Shown: one piece after another, positions 15,001 to 26,080 of the stretch
Numbering within the stretch: the first letter of the stretch is position 1
Layout of the letters: each line of letters begins with the position of its first letter
Source: Branchiostoma floridae
Taxonomy: Eukaryota; Chordata; Leptocardii; Amphioxiformes; Branchiostomatidae
DNA length: 64,000 bases
Direction of reading: 5' to 3'
NCBI RefSeq assembly: GCF_000003815.2
Contig: NC_049980.1
Span: forward strand, 15,650,915-15,714,914
Program-made: the position numbers and the translations under genes
The notes under the pieces: model-generated
The model's input: the letters and a program-made list of their open reading frames with translations, nothing else
Told to the model about the DNA's origin: nothing
Database searches by the model: none

Positions 15001-16819
15001 TCATATGTGACAGAATAACTACAAGGGCCATCTGAGACAAAAAAAAGTAGGAAAAGTCGTCTCAACAACTTCAAGGTACTGTGGTTGGTTACATGCTTAA
15101 GAAATCCAAAATAAGTAATGTTCATCCATGCCCAAACTTACACATTCCGAAAATAGAATTTCAGACTTTTGCATGGTGCACAACCAACACGGTAAAAATC
15201 TCACTTTTCCAACCACGCAACCATGGACAAAAAGGAAAAAAAATACACAATAGGTCTACAGACACCCATACATTTCATGCAGGCCTGAGGTCTATGAACT
15301 CTTGTTCATTTGGAATTCATAATACCCATGCATGATACACTTGTGAAAATCTAAATTGACTACTAAATGAACCAAGGCATGATTCGGAAAGGTGCAACTA
15401 ATCAAATTTTGTTGTTTGTTAACCCCCTGTAAATTGCCTTTGGCACAACACACCAGTTTTGTATAGCTGCGCAGGATTGGGTTTGATTCACTCATACTGA
15501 TGACCCTTAGTCTTTTGATAAGTGTGTGGAGTTATTCAAAACATGTTTGAGGTGTTGGTTCTCCTCAAAACACAGCCATTCATCCTTTATCTAAAAGGAT
15601 AATTCTAACTGGAAACATTTTCAGCTGAGTCAAGTGAAGAGATAGATTTAACATGTAACTCATCCTACTCCCAATGTCCACATAAGCACTGTCAATAATT
15701 CGGAATCCAAGCAAGTTATCCCATGTCAACAACCCTCCCACTAGGAAAACAACCACACAGCACTTTCATGGGCAGCCAATCACTAAACAATCTGTAGGGG
15801 GCGGATCAAGGCCAGTCACAAAGTCCATTAAACTACATCTTACACAGGAAATGAACCATAAAATGGATCAAGAAACACAATCAGCAACTTTACACAGCAG
15901 TGACATGTTGTTGAACACCAGACCTTCTCTGTTCATGAGTGGAATGAAAATCAAAGACTACCAACACAATCGAAGCAACAAATATGGCAGCCAAATGATA
16001 GTCTCCAAGCAGACCCATCGGTGCCTTAGAGATAATATATTAAAGCTGGCAAAGGAATATAGCCGGCCAAAGGGAGATAGCCGGCTAAGGGAGTCAAACG
16101 GGCACTACCTCCCTGGCCAGCTTTGATACTATCTCTAAGGCACAGTTGGGTCTGCTTGGAGACTAGCCAAATGAAGTTTGCTAACTACTGTTGATGGCTA
16201 TCAATGAATACAGACACAGTGGGGTGTCAGCACTTTCACTGCTCTGCCTCTGATTAAAGCCTGCACTATTAAATTGTCAAATAAATCTACCTAACAGTAA
16301 CTATTAGAGCTCAGTCTGTCCCAAAACATGTTGACGTTCACCATGTTTCTATACAAATGTACATAGTTGAACCAGAAATACTTGGCGTCTTATAATAAAG
16401 TGACAATTAACCAAGATTGGCAAAGAACCAAAATTGATTCATAGCACAAAACCATGGATTTTCAACGAGCAAAATCAAAATCAGACTTACCCTGGTTATC
16501 ATAGTACAACGCTAGCTGGCTAAGGGAATTATGCCGCCTACGCAGTACTGCGCAGCGGCGTAACTCCCCCGGTCAGCTAATTTGATTTACGGAGCATGTT
16601 TCTAGGGGCTCGGGAAAGAACCGTAGCAGTGAGCGCTGTTCTCTGGTGACCAGGGTAAATTAGACTGTACTTAGTTACTATTAAAGTTTTGGCATGTAAA
16701 CAGTACAGCCTGCTATAAGACACCTCTAGAATCACATCACAATGTCAGTAAGAATTGACAAATCTTCTCTTACCTATTGTCACGGTTATCAAGAACACAG
16801 CAGCTCTCTGAGAAAACAT
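1..16819 (-). CDS. Receptor-type protein tyrosine phosphatase (3' end outside window)
   Basis: Nine coding exons on the minus strand join in frame: 16819-16774, 12222-10694, 9785-9642, 8675-8496, 6389-6309, 5884-5803, 4606-4530, 4143-4009 and 72 to below 1 (782 codons so far). Residues 1-16 ([16 protein letters not shown]) look like a signal peptide. Residues ~20-420 are a Ser/Thr/Pro-rich mucin-like stalk. Residues ~425-525 form a compact membrane-proximal domain, SEA-like in position only. The TM helix is at ~549-573. A classical PTP domain follows: [34 protein letters not shown] and PKCAQYFP are all visible. The family removes phosphate from phosphotyrosine at the cytoplasmic face. The nucleophile loop HCSxGxGR would lie beyond base 1 and cannot be checked. 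The EEFESLP...DIP...KNRY lead-in resembles the PTPRR/PTPN5/PTPN7 group, but I see no kinase-interaction motif, so the subfamily stays open. The usual YIATQGP is YIATQAP here. Confidence 0.88.
1126..1605. mobile_element. 480-bp TTAA-type MITE, copy 1
   Basis: The ends are inverted repeats, GGTCTCATTGATG and CATCAATGAGACC. TTAT flanks the left side and TTAA the right. It is almost identical to copies at 2473-2952 and 38251-38732. There is no coding capacity. A four-base TTAA target is typical of piggyBac-like elements, but these termini do not look like canonical piggyBac ends, so the superfamily is uncertain. Confidence 0.85.
1733..1746. promoter_or_regulatory. Symmetric RFX X-box-like site
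   Basis: GTTACCATGGTAAC fits the two-half-site X-box pattern bound by RFX factors and lies inside a perfect 20-bp palindrome at 1730-1749. It sits in the internal segment between the two TTAA MITEs. Binding is inferred from the motif only. Confidence 0.4.
2319..2332 (+). promoter_or_regulatory. CTCF-like core motif
   Basis: CCGCTAGGTGGCGC closely fits the CTCF core (CC-x-x-x-AGGTGGCGC type), which is conserved across bilaterians. It lies in the segment enclosed by the two TTAA MITEs in a phosphatase intron. Occupancy is not shown. Confidence 0.45.
2473..2952. mobile_element. 480-bp TTAA-type MITE, copy 2
   Basis: This is in the same orientation as the copy at 1126-1605 and differs from it at only a few bases (for example ctatctat versus ctatgtat). 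TTAA is on its left and TTAT on its right, the mirror of copy 1. The pair therefore has matching outer TTAT and matching inner TTAA flanks. Confidence 0.85.
10112..10596. mobile_element. pogo/Tigger-like MITE with TA duplication
   Basis: The termini CAGTCAAACCTG and CAGGTTTGACTG are flanked by TA on both sides (10110-10111 and 10597-10598). Sub-terminal GTGGCCACTATAGACAGGTG repeats run inward. It is 485 bp long, lies in the intron between the stalk and TM exons of the phosphatase, and has no transposase frame. Confidence 0.8.
10694..12222 (-). CDS. Large stalk exon of the receptor phosphatase
   Basis: This 1529-nt exon starts after a TTTCAG acceptor and ends at GGGAAG|GTAAGA. It completes the Gly codon split with the signal-peptide exon. 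It encodes PPxEP and TTxxP-rich sequence typical of heavily O-glycosylated stalks, with clusters of Thr/Ser/Pro through residue ~420. A folded-looking block then begins ([15 protein letters not shown]) and ends VLGGIFIGK just before the TM exon. The alternating hydrophobic pattern, two Cys (WPQFC, RICLPI) and the juxtamembrane position resemble SEA-type modules, but I do not recognise the family. The antisense open frames over this exon are shadows of its proline-rich codons. Confidence 0.85.
12485..12665. mobile_element. Degraded Tigger-like MITE remnant
   Basis: It contains GTGGTCACTTGTACAGG and related GGTCAC..CAGG blocks that match the sub-terminal repeats of the intact element at 10112-10596, with diverged ends. 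It lies in phosphatase intron 1. Borders are approximate. Confidence 0.5.
13330..13960. repeat. Degenerate tandem repeat, about 4 units of 130-170 bp
   Basis: Units share GGTGCGAGCACGACGATTTTTGG-type starts, a GTGGGTTGGGGGTGG stretch, GGTTTGATTTTGGGCCTCC and GTGCTTGAACTTGACA. The open frames across it are by-products of the repeat. It lies in phosphatase intron 1 and resembles the CTCGAGA...GGGCCCCCTAGCGGC family at 48.6-50.5 kb and 55.7 kb. Confidence 0.6.
15999..16165. mobile_element. 167-bp MITE with 9-bp target duplication
   Basis: Inverted ends TAGTCTCCAAGCAGACCCA and TGGGTCTGCTTGGAGACTA are flanked by perfect copies of GCCAAATGA at 15990-15998 and 16166-16174. A 9-bp duplication fits Mutator-like elements. 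It lies in phosphatase intron 1. Confidence 0.85.
16488..16657. mobile_element. 170-bp MITE with 9-bp target duplication
   Basis: The ends TACCCTGGTTATC and GGTGACCAGGGTA are imperfect inverted repeats. The flanks are AATCAGACT (16479-16487) and AATTAGACT (16658-16666), 8 of 9 identical. It lies just inside the first intron of the phosphatase. Confidence 0.75.
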
Positions 16820-16829
16820 CATCTACTTC

Positions 16830-16856
16830 TTAGGGATCTGCAGTCTTCAACGCCAT
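16830..16856 (-). other. Short upstream ORF in the phosphatase leader
   Basis: On the minus strand an ATGG start (beginning at 16856) opens an 8-codon frame that ends TAA at 16830, ten bases before the signal-peptide ATG at 16819. If the leader is transcribed this far, ribosomes would meet this frame first. Transcription of this stretch is assumed, not shown. Confidence 0.4.
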
Positions 16857-16859
16857 CTT

Positions 16860-19811
16860 GCTGAGAAAATGCTGAGAAAAGAAAAATAACGATCAAAATG
16901 TTAAACACAGTCAGGCATCAACTGTTACCTGTTGACTAGATGCAATATTGTTATGCATTGGACCAGCCAAGTAACTGCAGAGCTCAACTGCACTTGAGCC
17001 AGCCAACTCAAGTTGCCAGTGCCACCAAAGTGGACAGACCCGATGAGATGACATCGAAAAAGGCTTCCAACCAGCCAAACAACTGAGCTGCCAACTTTAC
17101 CTACCACCAATTAAGGTAGAACAGATGGAATGGGGGAAATGGGGAGATATACCTGGTGACACCCAGATTTTTCTGACAAAAACTTCAAAACTGGGTAATT
17201 AACACTAAATTATGTGTTTGTCTGTTAAAAAAAAAACATCTGTACTAATATCAATGAGCAGAATCAATGATTTTCAACTGATGATCAATAGTGAGAAGTC
17301 CTCAAACTTTGCAACAATTGTTCCAGCTGTCCTACATCACATACACTATGCATCTTGAGATGTTTGTCATGATTCTCCTTTGTAAACTCAATGTGCCATG
17401 CACATAACCATAATACCTTTCCATTGTATTATTCTTTTCTTTTACTTCTTTTTAAAACTTTCAGTCTTGACATGTAACAGAAGACATGTTGAAAAGCTGG
17501 GCAGTTTTCTTCATGTACAAAGAAACCTAAAAGAAAAGTAACAGTGAGAGAAAGGCAGGGAGGATCCCAACATTCAGTGTCAGTGAAAGGTTTAAGGCAT
17601 TAGTGGAAAAGACAGCAAAGATCAATCTCTGATAATCTCCATTCACATAACCTTGATTATTTCATACCCCACCTAAGATAGTATGAAGGTGTGCTATCTG
17701 GCATATTAGATACACCATGTTAATGTTTAGCTCCAGGCCATGATTAGCTGCTAACACACCATGAGATTTAACAGAACTGTATGCCCCAGTCTACCAAATT
17801 AAGAATGTATCACTTATGCCAGGCATGCACACCGGGAATTTCTGACATTCAGGTATGGCAACCTTCCCACAATCATTAGTTACATACAAATGTAACACAA
17901 TGCCTACACATAGCAGTTAAGGGCTGATGAGTAACAAAAGGACTTCAGTTCAAGATTTATAAAAATCAGAAAAGACTCTGAAATTTGTGACAACTTGATA
18001 AGGATGTGTAAATTAGGCCAGTTTCAAACCTAACCTTTATGTCAATATGTGACACTGTTTTAATGTCAGATCCGGCATAGGATAAATCCAGGACAGAGGA
18101 ATAGGATCACAACTACAACTTGTACAAGCTTACAAAATGACAAATGTTCTCTGATCATTTACAAATGTACATAAAGCTTCCTTTGATACATAAATTCTTG
18201 ATCAGTTTATCTACTGGCCTTATGAGGCATTATCATTTATCAATTTCCCAGTCAGGACATCAAAGTGCTTTCAACTGAGTGATGAAAGCTGATCACAGCA
18301 ATACCCCTACTTTCTCAGTTACTGTTCCCATGTGACATTCTGATCTAAACAAGACTGGCTGGCCTCATCAGGTCTGCTTGGCCCCTGCTACAATCCAAAC
18401 ACAAACACATGGAAATTGGCAAAGTGAACAGCTAGTGCAAACTGAACCAAAGAAGCATTGTTTGCAACTTTTACATACATTTCTAGTAATCTGCAATTTG
18501 AACTTGAATGTATACACAGAAATGATGAAAAACAACGTTTAGTTTTTTCTGTTCAAGAACGGTATAAACTACAAACTACAATGTATTCAGGTATTAATAA
18601 ATCATTATGACAAACAAGCTAGTTGATATTCATTGCATAACTTATTTGGTAGAAGTTAAAACTAGATAGTTCTTTATTTTACAAAGGCTTTGTGTATTTT
18701 GTTTATTTTGTAATTGTCATACCTTTCCACACTGCATTCAAATTAAGGGTCACACAAATCTTATTTTGGCATTTGTACGGTGGAAAGGGGCCTTCGATCT
18801 ACCCTAGGCTCTAACCCAATATCAATTGAAACCATCTCTACCAATCTCCTCCATATCTTGATCCCTGTTCCCTTTCACTCCTAGCTACTGAACTTGAGTC
18901 CTGTTGGAAGATAAGCACCATCCTGCCTGGTTCTGTAGTATGCCCCAGGGTACAGCTAGCAGGCTACAGGCACCAGGGGCAGGCCTGTGATTCATCACAT
19001 CCTACTGGTGTACAATTTCATAACACTGGGGCACAAATCCAGCTCAGACTGCAGGCCACTCTTCCCTCTGTCAGTTCAGGGCAGGGTAGGCATCTCTAGT
19101 CTCTACCCACTCAAACATACCAATAAACAAAAAGGGACAAGGCACAGCTTGGCATAGTTTCAGCATGCTCTTCATTCTACGATGGAGATATAACACTGGT
19201 TGCTGTAGATTTGGAAAGGCAATGGGAATTTGGAAAATTTGGTAATAACTGATAATGGTTTTGATATATGGCAACTCAACAGGCATACATCCCTTGTGGT
19301 ATGTTGATACCTTTTACAACTTTCATAAATATTGAGACATTCAATATTTGAATCAATCCCCAGTAACAATACATGTCAACATTATAATGTTACGACGTAC
19401 ATCAAAATGGAATACCAAAAACCATTACATTTCATCACTTTCAAAAGAACTAATGGGATCGGATGATAAGTTCTGTGTTATATGAGGAACTACATTTACC
19501 TGCACATGACCTTGGACCCTCCATCATGTCACAGTAACCATACCAGGGCTCTAGCTGGCTGGAATTATTTTTCCATAATTCCCAAGTTTCATCAACTCAA
19601 CAGAGAAGACAACAGAGTGATGCTACAAACTACTACAGAATCATACTTAAGTCGTCCAACCCCTTTATATATGAAAATGTTGGACAATTCATCTTCTACT
19701 GCATACGGAAAAGAAGTCAAACCCATCAATCAGCTTAAGTAGAAATTGATTTAGTTTAGACGTTATTCCCTTTTTAGTTATCTATGATTATCATTTCCCT
19801 TCTTTGTTAAG
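16860..19811. other. Upstream flank of the phosphatase, no gene seen
   Basis: AT-rich unique-looking sequence. Open frames here are short, lack convincing splice sites and do not resemble known domains. A non-coding first exon of the phosphatase could hide here. Confidence 0.5.
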
Positions 19812-19813
19812 TA

Positions 19814-20672
19814 CAGTCAAACCTGCTCAAGACGACCACCCGGGAGACAGGGAAAAAGAGGTCGATTTGGACAGGTGGTCGCTGAGAAGAGTATCGACTC
19901 AAAACAAACCTGATGCAAAGTATAAATGGTTTCCGTTGTGTTTTTTTTATTAATGGCAAATAGCAAGCGCACTGCACGCACGCAAAGTAGCGAGGTCTTT
20001 AATGTCAAATACAACACGCACACTGTAAATTGTAAATTTAACCCCAAGCTTTTATCGAGCTTTTATACGATACAGTGTTTTAAAGCTCAAGTATTTGTAC
20101 ACTAACATTTTAGACAGTAAGGGAACTTTGATGCTGTCAGTTACCATTCAAGCCTTTATGCGTTGATATGTTCTTTTTTTTTTATCTGAAATAACTACGG
20201 TGCACCTTTCGAATTCGATGCCAGGTACGTCCCAATAGCGTACTTACCCACGGGTGAATGTACAGTACAGTTGGACAAAAGCACTCACACGTACAGATCT
20301 TTCTTAAAAAGGTATGAGCTGCACAGATCTTTCTTTAAAAAAGTTTGAGGCTATATACGTTTCAGCATTCATTCACTTAATGATATAGATTTAAAAAGAA
20401 AACTTCTGTAACAACTAAATTTGGATTTTCTTACAGCGATTTCAGCACAAAATCGCGCTAGTTATCATAAAAAAAATCGATGAAAACCTCAATTTTGAAA
20501 ATGATGCGGTCGTTATGGGTCCCAATTTGGGCCGGTCGCGTTGACCAGGTGGTCATTTAGAAAAGGTCGCTTTATGCTTACGTCAATGGAAAAAAAATCG
20601 GGACCGAGAAAAAGCGGTCGAAATGGCCAGGTGGTCGCTGAGAAGAGGTGGTCGCTCGGGCAGGTTTGACTG
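19814..20672. mobile_element. 859-bp pogo/Tigger-like MITE with TA duplication
   Basis: CAGTCAAACCTGC and GCAGGTTTGACTG form the ends, with TA on each side (19812-19813 and 20673-20674). Sub-terminal GTCGATTTGGACAGGTGGTCGCTGAG repeats (broken here by mismatches) occur at both ends. It belongs to the same superfamily as 10112-10596 but is longer. No transposase frame is visible. Confidence 0.8.
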
Positions 20673-22643
20673 TATGTTTATGTATACCACTACTACCTTA
20701 CCATGTATGCAATTAGCCCTCGGGCATGAATTTGCAATAAAGATTTATTTATTATTTTTCATATCAGTTATATCATTCAAATTTGCATACACTTTTATCT
20801 ATCGATTTTTCCCCATCAAGGTGGATGGAATGGTCTAAAAGTTTTTCTGTCATACACAGCAACATTCTCTCAAATGATCCATACTATCAGCGCCAATATG
20901 ATTGTTTTTTTAACAATATGCTGTTTACAAATGTAACCACATTTCCTAAGGTTCTTGTGCAATTGTTATAGCCTGGGCGGCGAGTGTACCAACACCAACA
21001 TTTCCCTTTCAACATAGTATCACACATTAGCTCAGCATTTTAATATCATCCAAACAAACACTTCAGCAGGGAGACCCAGTAACTCACTCCTCCCATGGGG
21101 CCATGATCCTGTGATAGATCTACTGGGATAAATGATGTTAATTTCAATATTTCTGGAAAAAGAGCTTTTCAGGGGTATTGAAATCAACCAGACATTCCTG
21201 CTTGCTCAGTTCCTTTGAAAGTCAAAGCCCCTTTTTGAGCATCATTGGTTTCTGAGGATGCAGATTCCTATATAAGTGTGACTAACCTTTACATACTTTA
21301 GATCCCGATCATACCAGGATTCTTAGATCTGGATTCAGCCTTGACAAGGGATCTATGGATTCAGTGGATCAGCATTAACCCCTTGGAGCTGGATTCGGAC
21401 CGTTCATATGAGAATCTTTAATTTAAAATGGGAGCAATCCCAACTCCTGGGTGAATCCTACCTTGCAAGTCCTGGTAATGGTATGATCACGGTTTTATTC
21501 TGAATAATTATTCTACATGAGAAAGTTCTGCATCAGCAGCAGCAGCTATATGGTAACCAATGGATAATGAACATATGATCATATACACTTGTGGAACCTC
21601 TGAGCTTTATCCTGACAGGGGTTGACACCCCATTCCACAAGCCATATGGAACAGTCTGCTTCTCATATGCCATCAAAGACTTTCCCGCCAAAAGTATGTA
21701 CACCCAAACATGGAGTAGTCACCAGTTTGGCACTAATCCCCTTTCCACTACACACCATACACAAACACATACAAATATTGCAGTTGCAAGTACGTAATCA
21801 ATTTTACAAGAAACAAACAAACACACTGGCAAGATGTTGGTTTGCGGTTAGAGGGTCTTTCATTGCTAAAAACGTCTGCATGACTTGACATATTCAACCT
21901 CAGTTCTGGGGAATTATTCAGCCAATGCATGGTTCCTATCAGTAAGCGCTTAACAGATTATGGTTGAGTATTATCTTTCGTATTCAACTATTTCCTTGCC
22001 TTAGACTTTACGGTCACAGCACATTATTATACTGTCATAGATAGTGTAGAACATCAGCATGAATCATGCACACAGACAAATTGGAGCAAACAATTGGATT
22101 TAAAATTGTTTGGCTGTTTTCTTTGTTTATTTTCATTTATCCAGGGGTACTTTTCGCCTGGCTGGCGATTTTGAAATAAAGATCCCTGGGGGAAAACCCA
22201 GTACATACATGCAACATAACAGTTATCGATAACGATATCAAATAAATAAAATGGTAATATAGCAAAAATCAGCAAATATCAACGCAAGTTAACTTACTAA
22301 TGACAAAATAAGGCAAATAAATTGCACAACGTTAATCCTAAAATTCAATTCTGTTGTTGAAAGTTACAAAAAACTTTGTACACACATAAATTCTACAATG
22401 ATGATGAAATTTGAACAGTATGGCATTGGATGTGTTGTGAATTTGTGAAACATTCACATGTTTAGAAGTAGCCTTTTTAGATGTGGGTCTTTTTACAACT
22501 ACAGTATTTTTTTCCATTTATGCTGCAGTTACTTCCAAAAATTATCATATAACTACACAATAAATAATCTGTCGATTTCACTTGTGTCTGTTGAATGATT
22601 GTGATCATGAATTGATGATAGGTGCTAATTTATTAGAAATGGT

Positions 22644-22818
22644 TACTCTCCAAGCAGAGGTTAGGCTTTTTCAATGTTTTTTTTAGGCATTTTTATTTTT
22701 TATCAGGCTTACAATTTTGTATTTTATCTTGCTGTTTGATACAAATTAGAAAGCCCGATAAAAACGACTAAAAAGACGTTGAAAAAACAGCTGGAGCCTA
22801 ACCTCTGCTTGGAGAGTA
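22644..22818. mobile_element. 175-bp MITE with 9-bp target duplication
   Basis: The ends TACTCTCCAAGCAGAGGTTAG and its complement are followed inward by AGTCGTTTTTATCGGGCTTT arms. The flanks are AGAAATGGT (22635-22643) and AGAAATGGC (22819-22827). Most of the 147-codon minus-strand frame across this site reads through the element. Confidence 0.85.
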
Positions 22819-22959
22819 AGAAATGGCAACAAACAGATCTTCTGGTGGCAAAAATCGTCAAGACAGCATGCATCAGCCAAGACCATGTGCCACCATTTAA
22901 AGGCCCAGTGCTCAGTGAACCAATAGCTTGCGCAACATTGCGATTTTGCCTTTGTACAT

Positions 22960-23091
22960 CTACTCGGAGATGAGCGACAAAATCCCATTCATGTTCAGTT
23001 GCAACAACTTCGCACACAGATGGTAAACTACTTCTGAGCCGGTCCCCACATGCTGCCCCAGAGATGGACTCCCCGCAACGTGAGCTGCCAT
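22960..23091 (-). CDS. Unrecognised 43-residue open frame
   Basis: The frame begins MAAHVAGSPSLGQHVGTGSE in a CATGG context and ends at a TAG codon. Composition looks protein-like, but there is no domain match I recognise and no clear splice donor before the stop. It could be a small peptide, an exon of an unseen gene or chance. Given its length, chance is the likeliest. Confidence 0.15.
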   Translation of the reverse strand: MAAHVAGSPSLGQHVGTGSEVVYHLCAKLLQLNMNGILSLISE

Positions 23092-23699
23092 GACAGTTGT
23101 GAGATCTTCCCTGAATCACAAACACTATCTTTGCAGATTCTACACTACAGGCGCAGACACAAACCATGCATACTGTGCCTCCCGGTCACTGGGAACAACC
23201 AATAATCATTTTTCGGATAATTCCAAGAAACGCTTTCAGCGCCTTTTGTGAGGAACAACAAGGCGTACAGTAACATGCCCACACACAAGTAATCAGCTCA
23301 AGGAGAGCATGACAACCCTGTAGAGCCGGACAAAGTGCCCAGGATGGAAGTTCTAACGCGAATCTAGGATTATATTGTGTAAAACGTGTCTAGAATTTGA
23401 ATTAGAGACCATGAATAAAAAGCCCTTGGGCCTGAATATTATGTTGTCATCCGTGAGTTTTATGTCAACACTACGCCCCCAAACTGCATCCGCTAGATTT
23501 TCAGTGTCGCCTGAAATTCCTCCACACACAACGAAGCATTTGAAATTTTCCATCATTTCCGTCAACGGTAAGAATATGCTGGCGTAATGATAATCTATAA
23601 GGGATGTGATGTAAGATCATCCACTATAACTAGGAGACTTAAGTTTGTCACGAATATACAAACCCAGAAGTCAAACATTTGCTTACCAACTACGTTTGT

Positions 23700-24060
23700 G
23701 TGGAGCCGGTGCGAGGTCCATTCCGATTCAAACAAAAAACGATGAGCGACCTTGTCCTCGTCTTTCACACAGCACGTTTCTCTGGGACGTCCTTGCCTCT
23801 TCGTCCAGAATACGAACCTCGAAATAACTTAAGATATTCCCCAGTTGGGTGGAATATTTGGTAAATTGTGTTTGAATCGGCCACGTCCCAAAACTTTCCA
23901 GTGTGTACTCGCGGCTGGCAACAGTTTGCTTTGCGGCGCGCTGGCGGGAGTTGGCGGACAAAGGTCAACTGGCATCACGTGAGAGGGAGGAAATAAGTTA
24001 TCCTCCATCGTCCTCTGATTGGCCAATAGTTTAATTACTTGGCCGATTGCGTCAGAAAAT
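23700..24060. promoter_or_regulatory. CpG-rich promoter-like patch
   Basis: CpG density rises here compared with the AT-rich flanks. The patch holds a palindromic E-box TCACGTGA (23975-23982) and an overlapping double CCAAT box ATTGGCCAAT (24018-24027). No TATA box is obvious. It could serve an unseen transcript in either direction. The assignment to any gene is open. Confidence 0.3.
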
Positions 24061-24703
24061 GTTTGACATGCATTGGGCTATAATTTTAGTTTGTTGGTAA
24101 AGAAATTCAAACGTGCGTCTAACGTTACGAATTTGGAATACAAATATCGTATCGGGGGAACATAGACAAAGTCAATACACTTTTTGCGTCATTCGCAAAT
24201 GATACAAATCTAGCTCGCGCGCATCAAGATTTTGGCTTGCCGACTACCAAGGAGCTTTTTTGTACAATGAAAAATATGATAAAATACTCAGAATTTTAAA
24301 TTATACAAATGCATTACCGATCAGAAACGCAAATAACGTTAGCATAGATTATTGATTATCATTTGCGTCATTGTCTAATAGCTGGTGGTAGGAATTTGGG
24401 TAACTTTTCCACGACTTCACTATGATGATTTTCATTTGCAAGCATATGTTCTTGTCCACATGGGCTAAATGCAGTTATACCATTACCTGAAAAACTACTG
24501 TAAAATACTATCACTTGCAGTGTTGACAGTGAACAATTGGAGAAACAAAACTACTAAAGCTATGCTACTTCTGATCTATCGTTTACGCTGAACATAACGT
24601 TATATAAAGCTATGCTAACACAGTGGGCGTCTTAGGTGATGGCAAGATAAAGCAATTAGCGATGCAACAAAAGTAGTATTGGCATAGTTTCTATTTCGTA
24701 GAT

Positions 24704-24929
24704 ATATTGCAATGGCGCAACCGAGGAGGTTGAGCTCCTTGGTGCAACTGACGATGATAATGATGATGTCACACCGATGAAAGCTGGGGGTAATGTGCGC
24801 CAGATGGTAACGACAAGAGAATTGACAGAAATGAACGTGTTAGTGACATTACGGAACACATTGTTAGCCTGGTGTCGGAAAAGAAATGTGATAGCTGCGT
24901 ATGCGGAGTCTCTTCGTCCTCGCACGTAA
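24704..24929 (+). CDS. Possible terminal exon of an unrecognised gene
   Basis: After a pyrimidine-rich TTCTATTTCGTAG acceptor a frame of about 74 codons runs to TAA near 24929. It includes an acidic stretch ATDDDNDDV and a basic, helix-like tail NTLLAWCRKRNVIAAYAESL. The composition looks protein-like and the acceptor is reasonable, but no partner exon or family was recognised. A decayed transposase fragment is an alternative. Confidence 0.2.
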
Positions 24930-25544
24930 ATACAAGACCAATTGACGGACGAAGAGAATCTGCACCTATAAAAGGTGTGGATAACAGGATAAGAAGTATC
25001 AGCCTCATATACCTATATGATAAGAAAATTTTAAACCACATCACATACCACCATGTGTGTGTAAAATTACTTTCGCTAAATCGGCAAATGACATGTAACG
25101 GTATAAAAGCTCAAGTACGCTGGTATTTTCATAACAGATGATGTTGTGAAGGCGTGGCGAAGACTTGATCCAATAATATGTGTATTCGAGCCATTTCATA
25201 TTACTTAAGAAAGATAAAGTCTGAGTCAGAGTAAAAGATTTGCTGACAAAACAACGAAAGGACAACGAAATCAGTACGTGTGAACACAGCGTGTTTAACG
25301 TTAGTGCTAACTGTTCTCCAATCAAACAGTGACAACGTAACTGATACAGGCTACAGCCCACACTTTCTGTACTTTGTACAACCACCGCAGCGTCATCTAT
25401 CAATAACTTGCAGAAATGCAGATGCCAGACAGTATATAAGCCGACGATCGAGGCTGAGTTCGTGTATTCCACCACAGTTCAAATCAAGAACCTATCGATG
25501 GCGAGGTCACGTAACCCGAGAGCATGCCTGGAGAACATAAGCAA

Positions 25545-25577
25545 CTGGGTTGCCATAATATTATTATGGCAACCCAG
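25545..25577. repeat. 33-bp hairpin with RFX half-sites
   Basis: Two 15-bp perfect arms, CTGGGTTGCCATAAT and its complement, are separated by ATT. Each arm carries GTTGCCAT, an X-box half-site. Unlike the palindromes at 31993, 39725 and 42322, it has no 7-bp flanking duplication. Confidence 0.7.
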
Positions 25578-26047
25578 ACTGATAGCAATTCCACGATATC
25601 CGTTCACTGTTCACAATGTCAACAGGCTCAGTCGGGTCATTACAGCATACTGCCGCTAGATCTAAAATGTGGACATATGTGCTCAGTACTACATCAGCTT
25701 TGTACTGTGATGGATCTAACTCTCCCGGAGTCCGACCTTCAACGGTACCGGTACAGCAATGGCAATTTGGGGACATCCGTACTTGTCCACCACAGCCTGA
25801 GAGTGGTTCCACGTACTATTATCTTCTCTTCAACTGTCTTCAATCCTACGATCCTCTCAAGTGTATGGTTTGTTGTCCATCGACCGTACTGACACTACTG
25901 TCCAAGCGCTCCTGGAGCTCTTCGCCGGCGATCTGTCGCCGTAGACAACATCCGGCGGACGTCTGTGAACGCCACTGGTGTAGTCGGGTCCATGACATCA
26001 GTACCAGTGTGGAACATTTCTACGCCATCTTTCCGAAAGATGGTTGA
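25567..26047 (+). pseudogene. Possible frameshifted zinc-finger (RING-like) gene fragment
   Basis: From an ATG inside the hairpin palindrome, one frame reads MATQTDSNST and then a Cys/His cluster, CSQC-x16-CGHMC, reminiscent of the start of a RING finger. A second frame over the next part carries RTCPPQPESG and KCMVCC, and a third carries TTVQALLELFAGD. Protein-like character therefore seems to move between frames, as in a decayed gene. The RING spacing is incomplete and no B-box or later domain is clear. It may equally be chance. Confidence 0.2.
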
Positions 26048-26080
26048 AGTGGCGATTCCTGTTCTGCAGGCCCCCTGATA

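Noticed and set aside
22724-23167. 147-codon minus-strand frame beginning MVCVCACSVES
   Set aside because: Its C-terminal third reads through the MITE at 22644-22818 and no domain or splice support exists. The frame is probably accidental.
23353-23587. Overlapping 70-codon frames on both strands
   Set aside because: Both look weakly protein-like, but neither has a partner exon or recognisable family. The two strands cannot be told apart.
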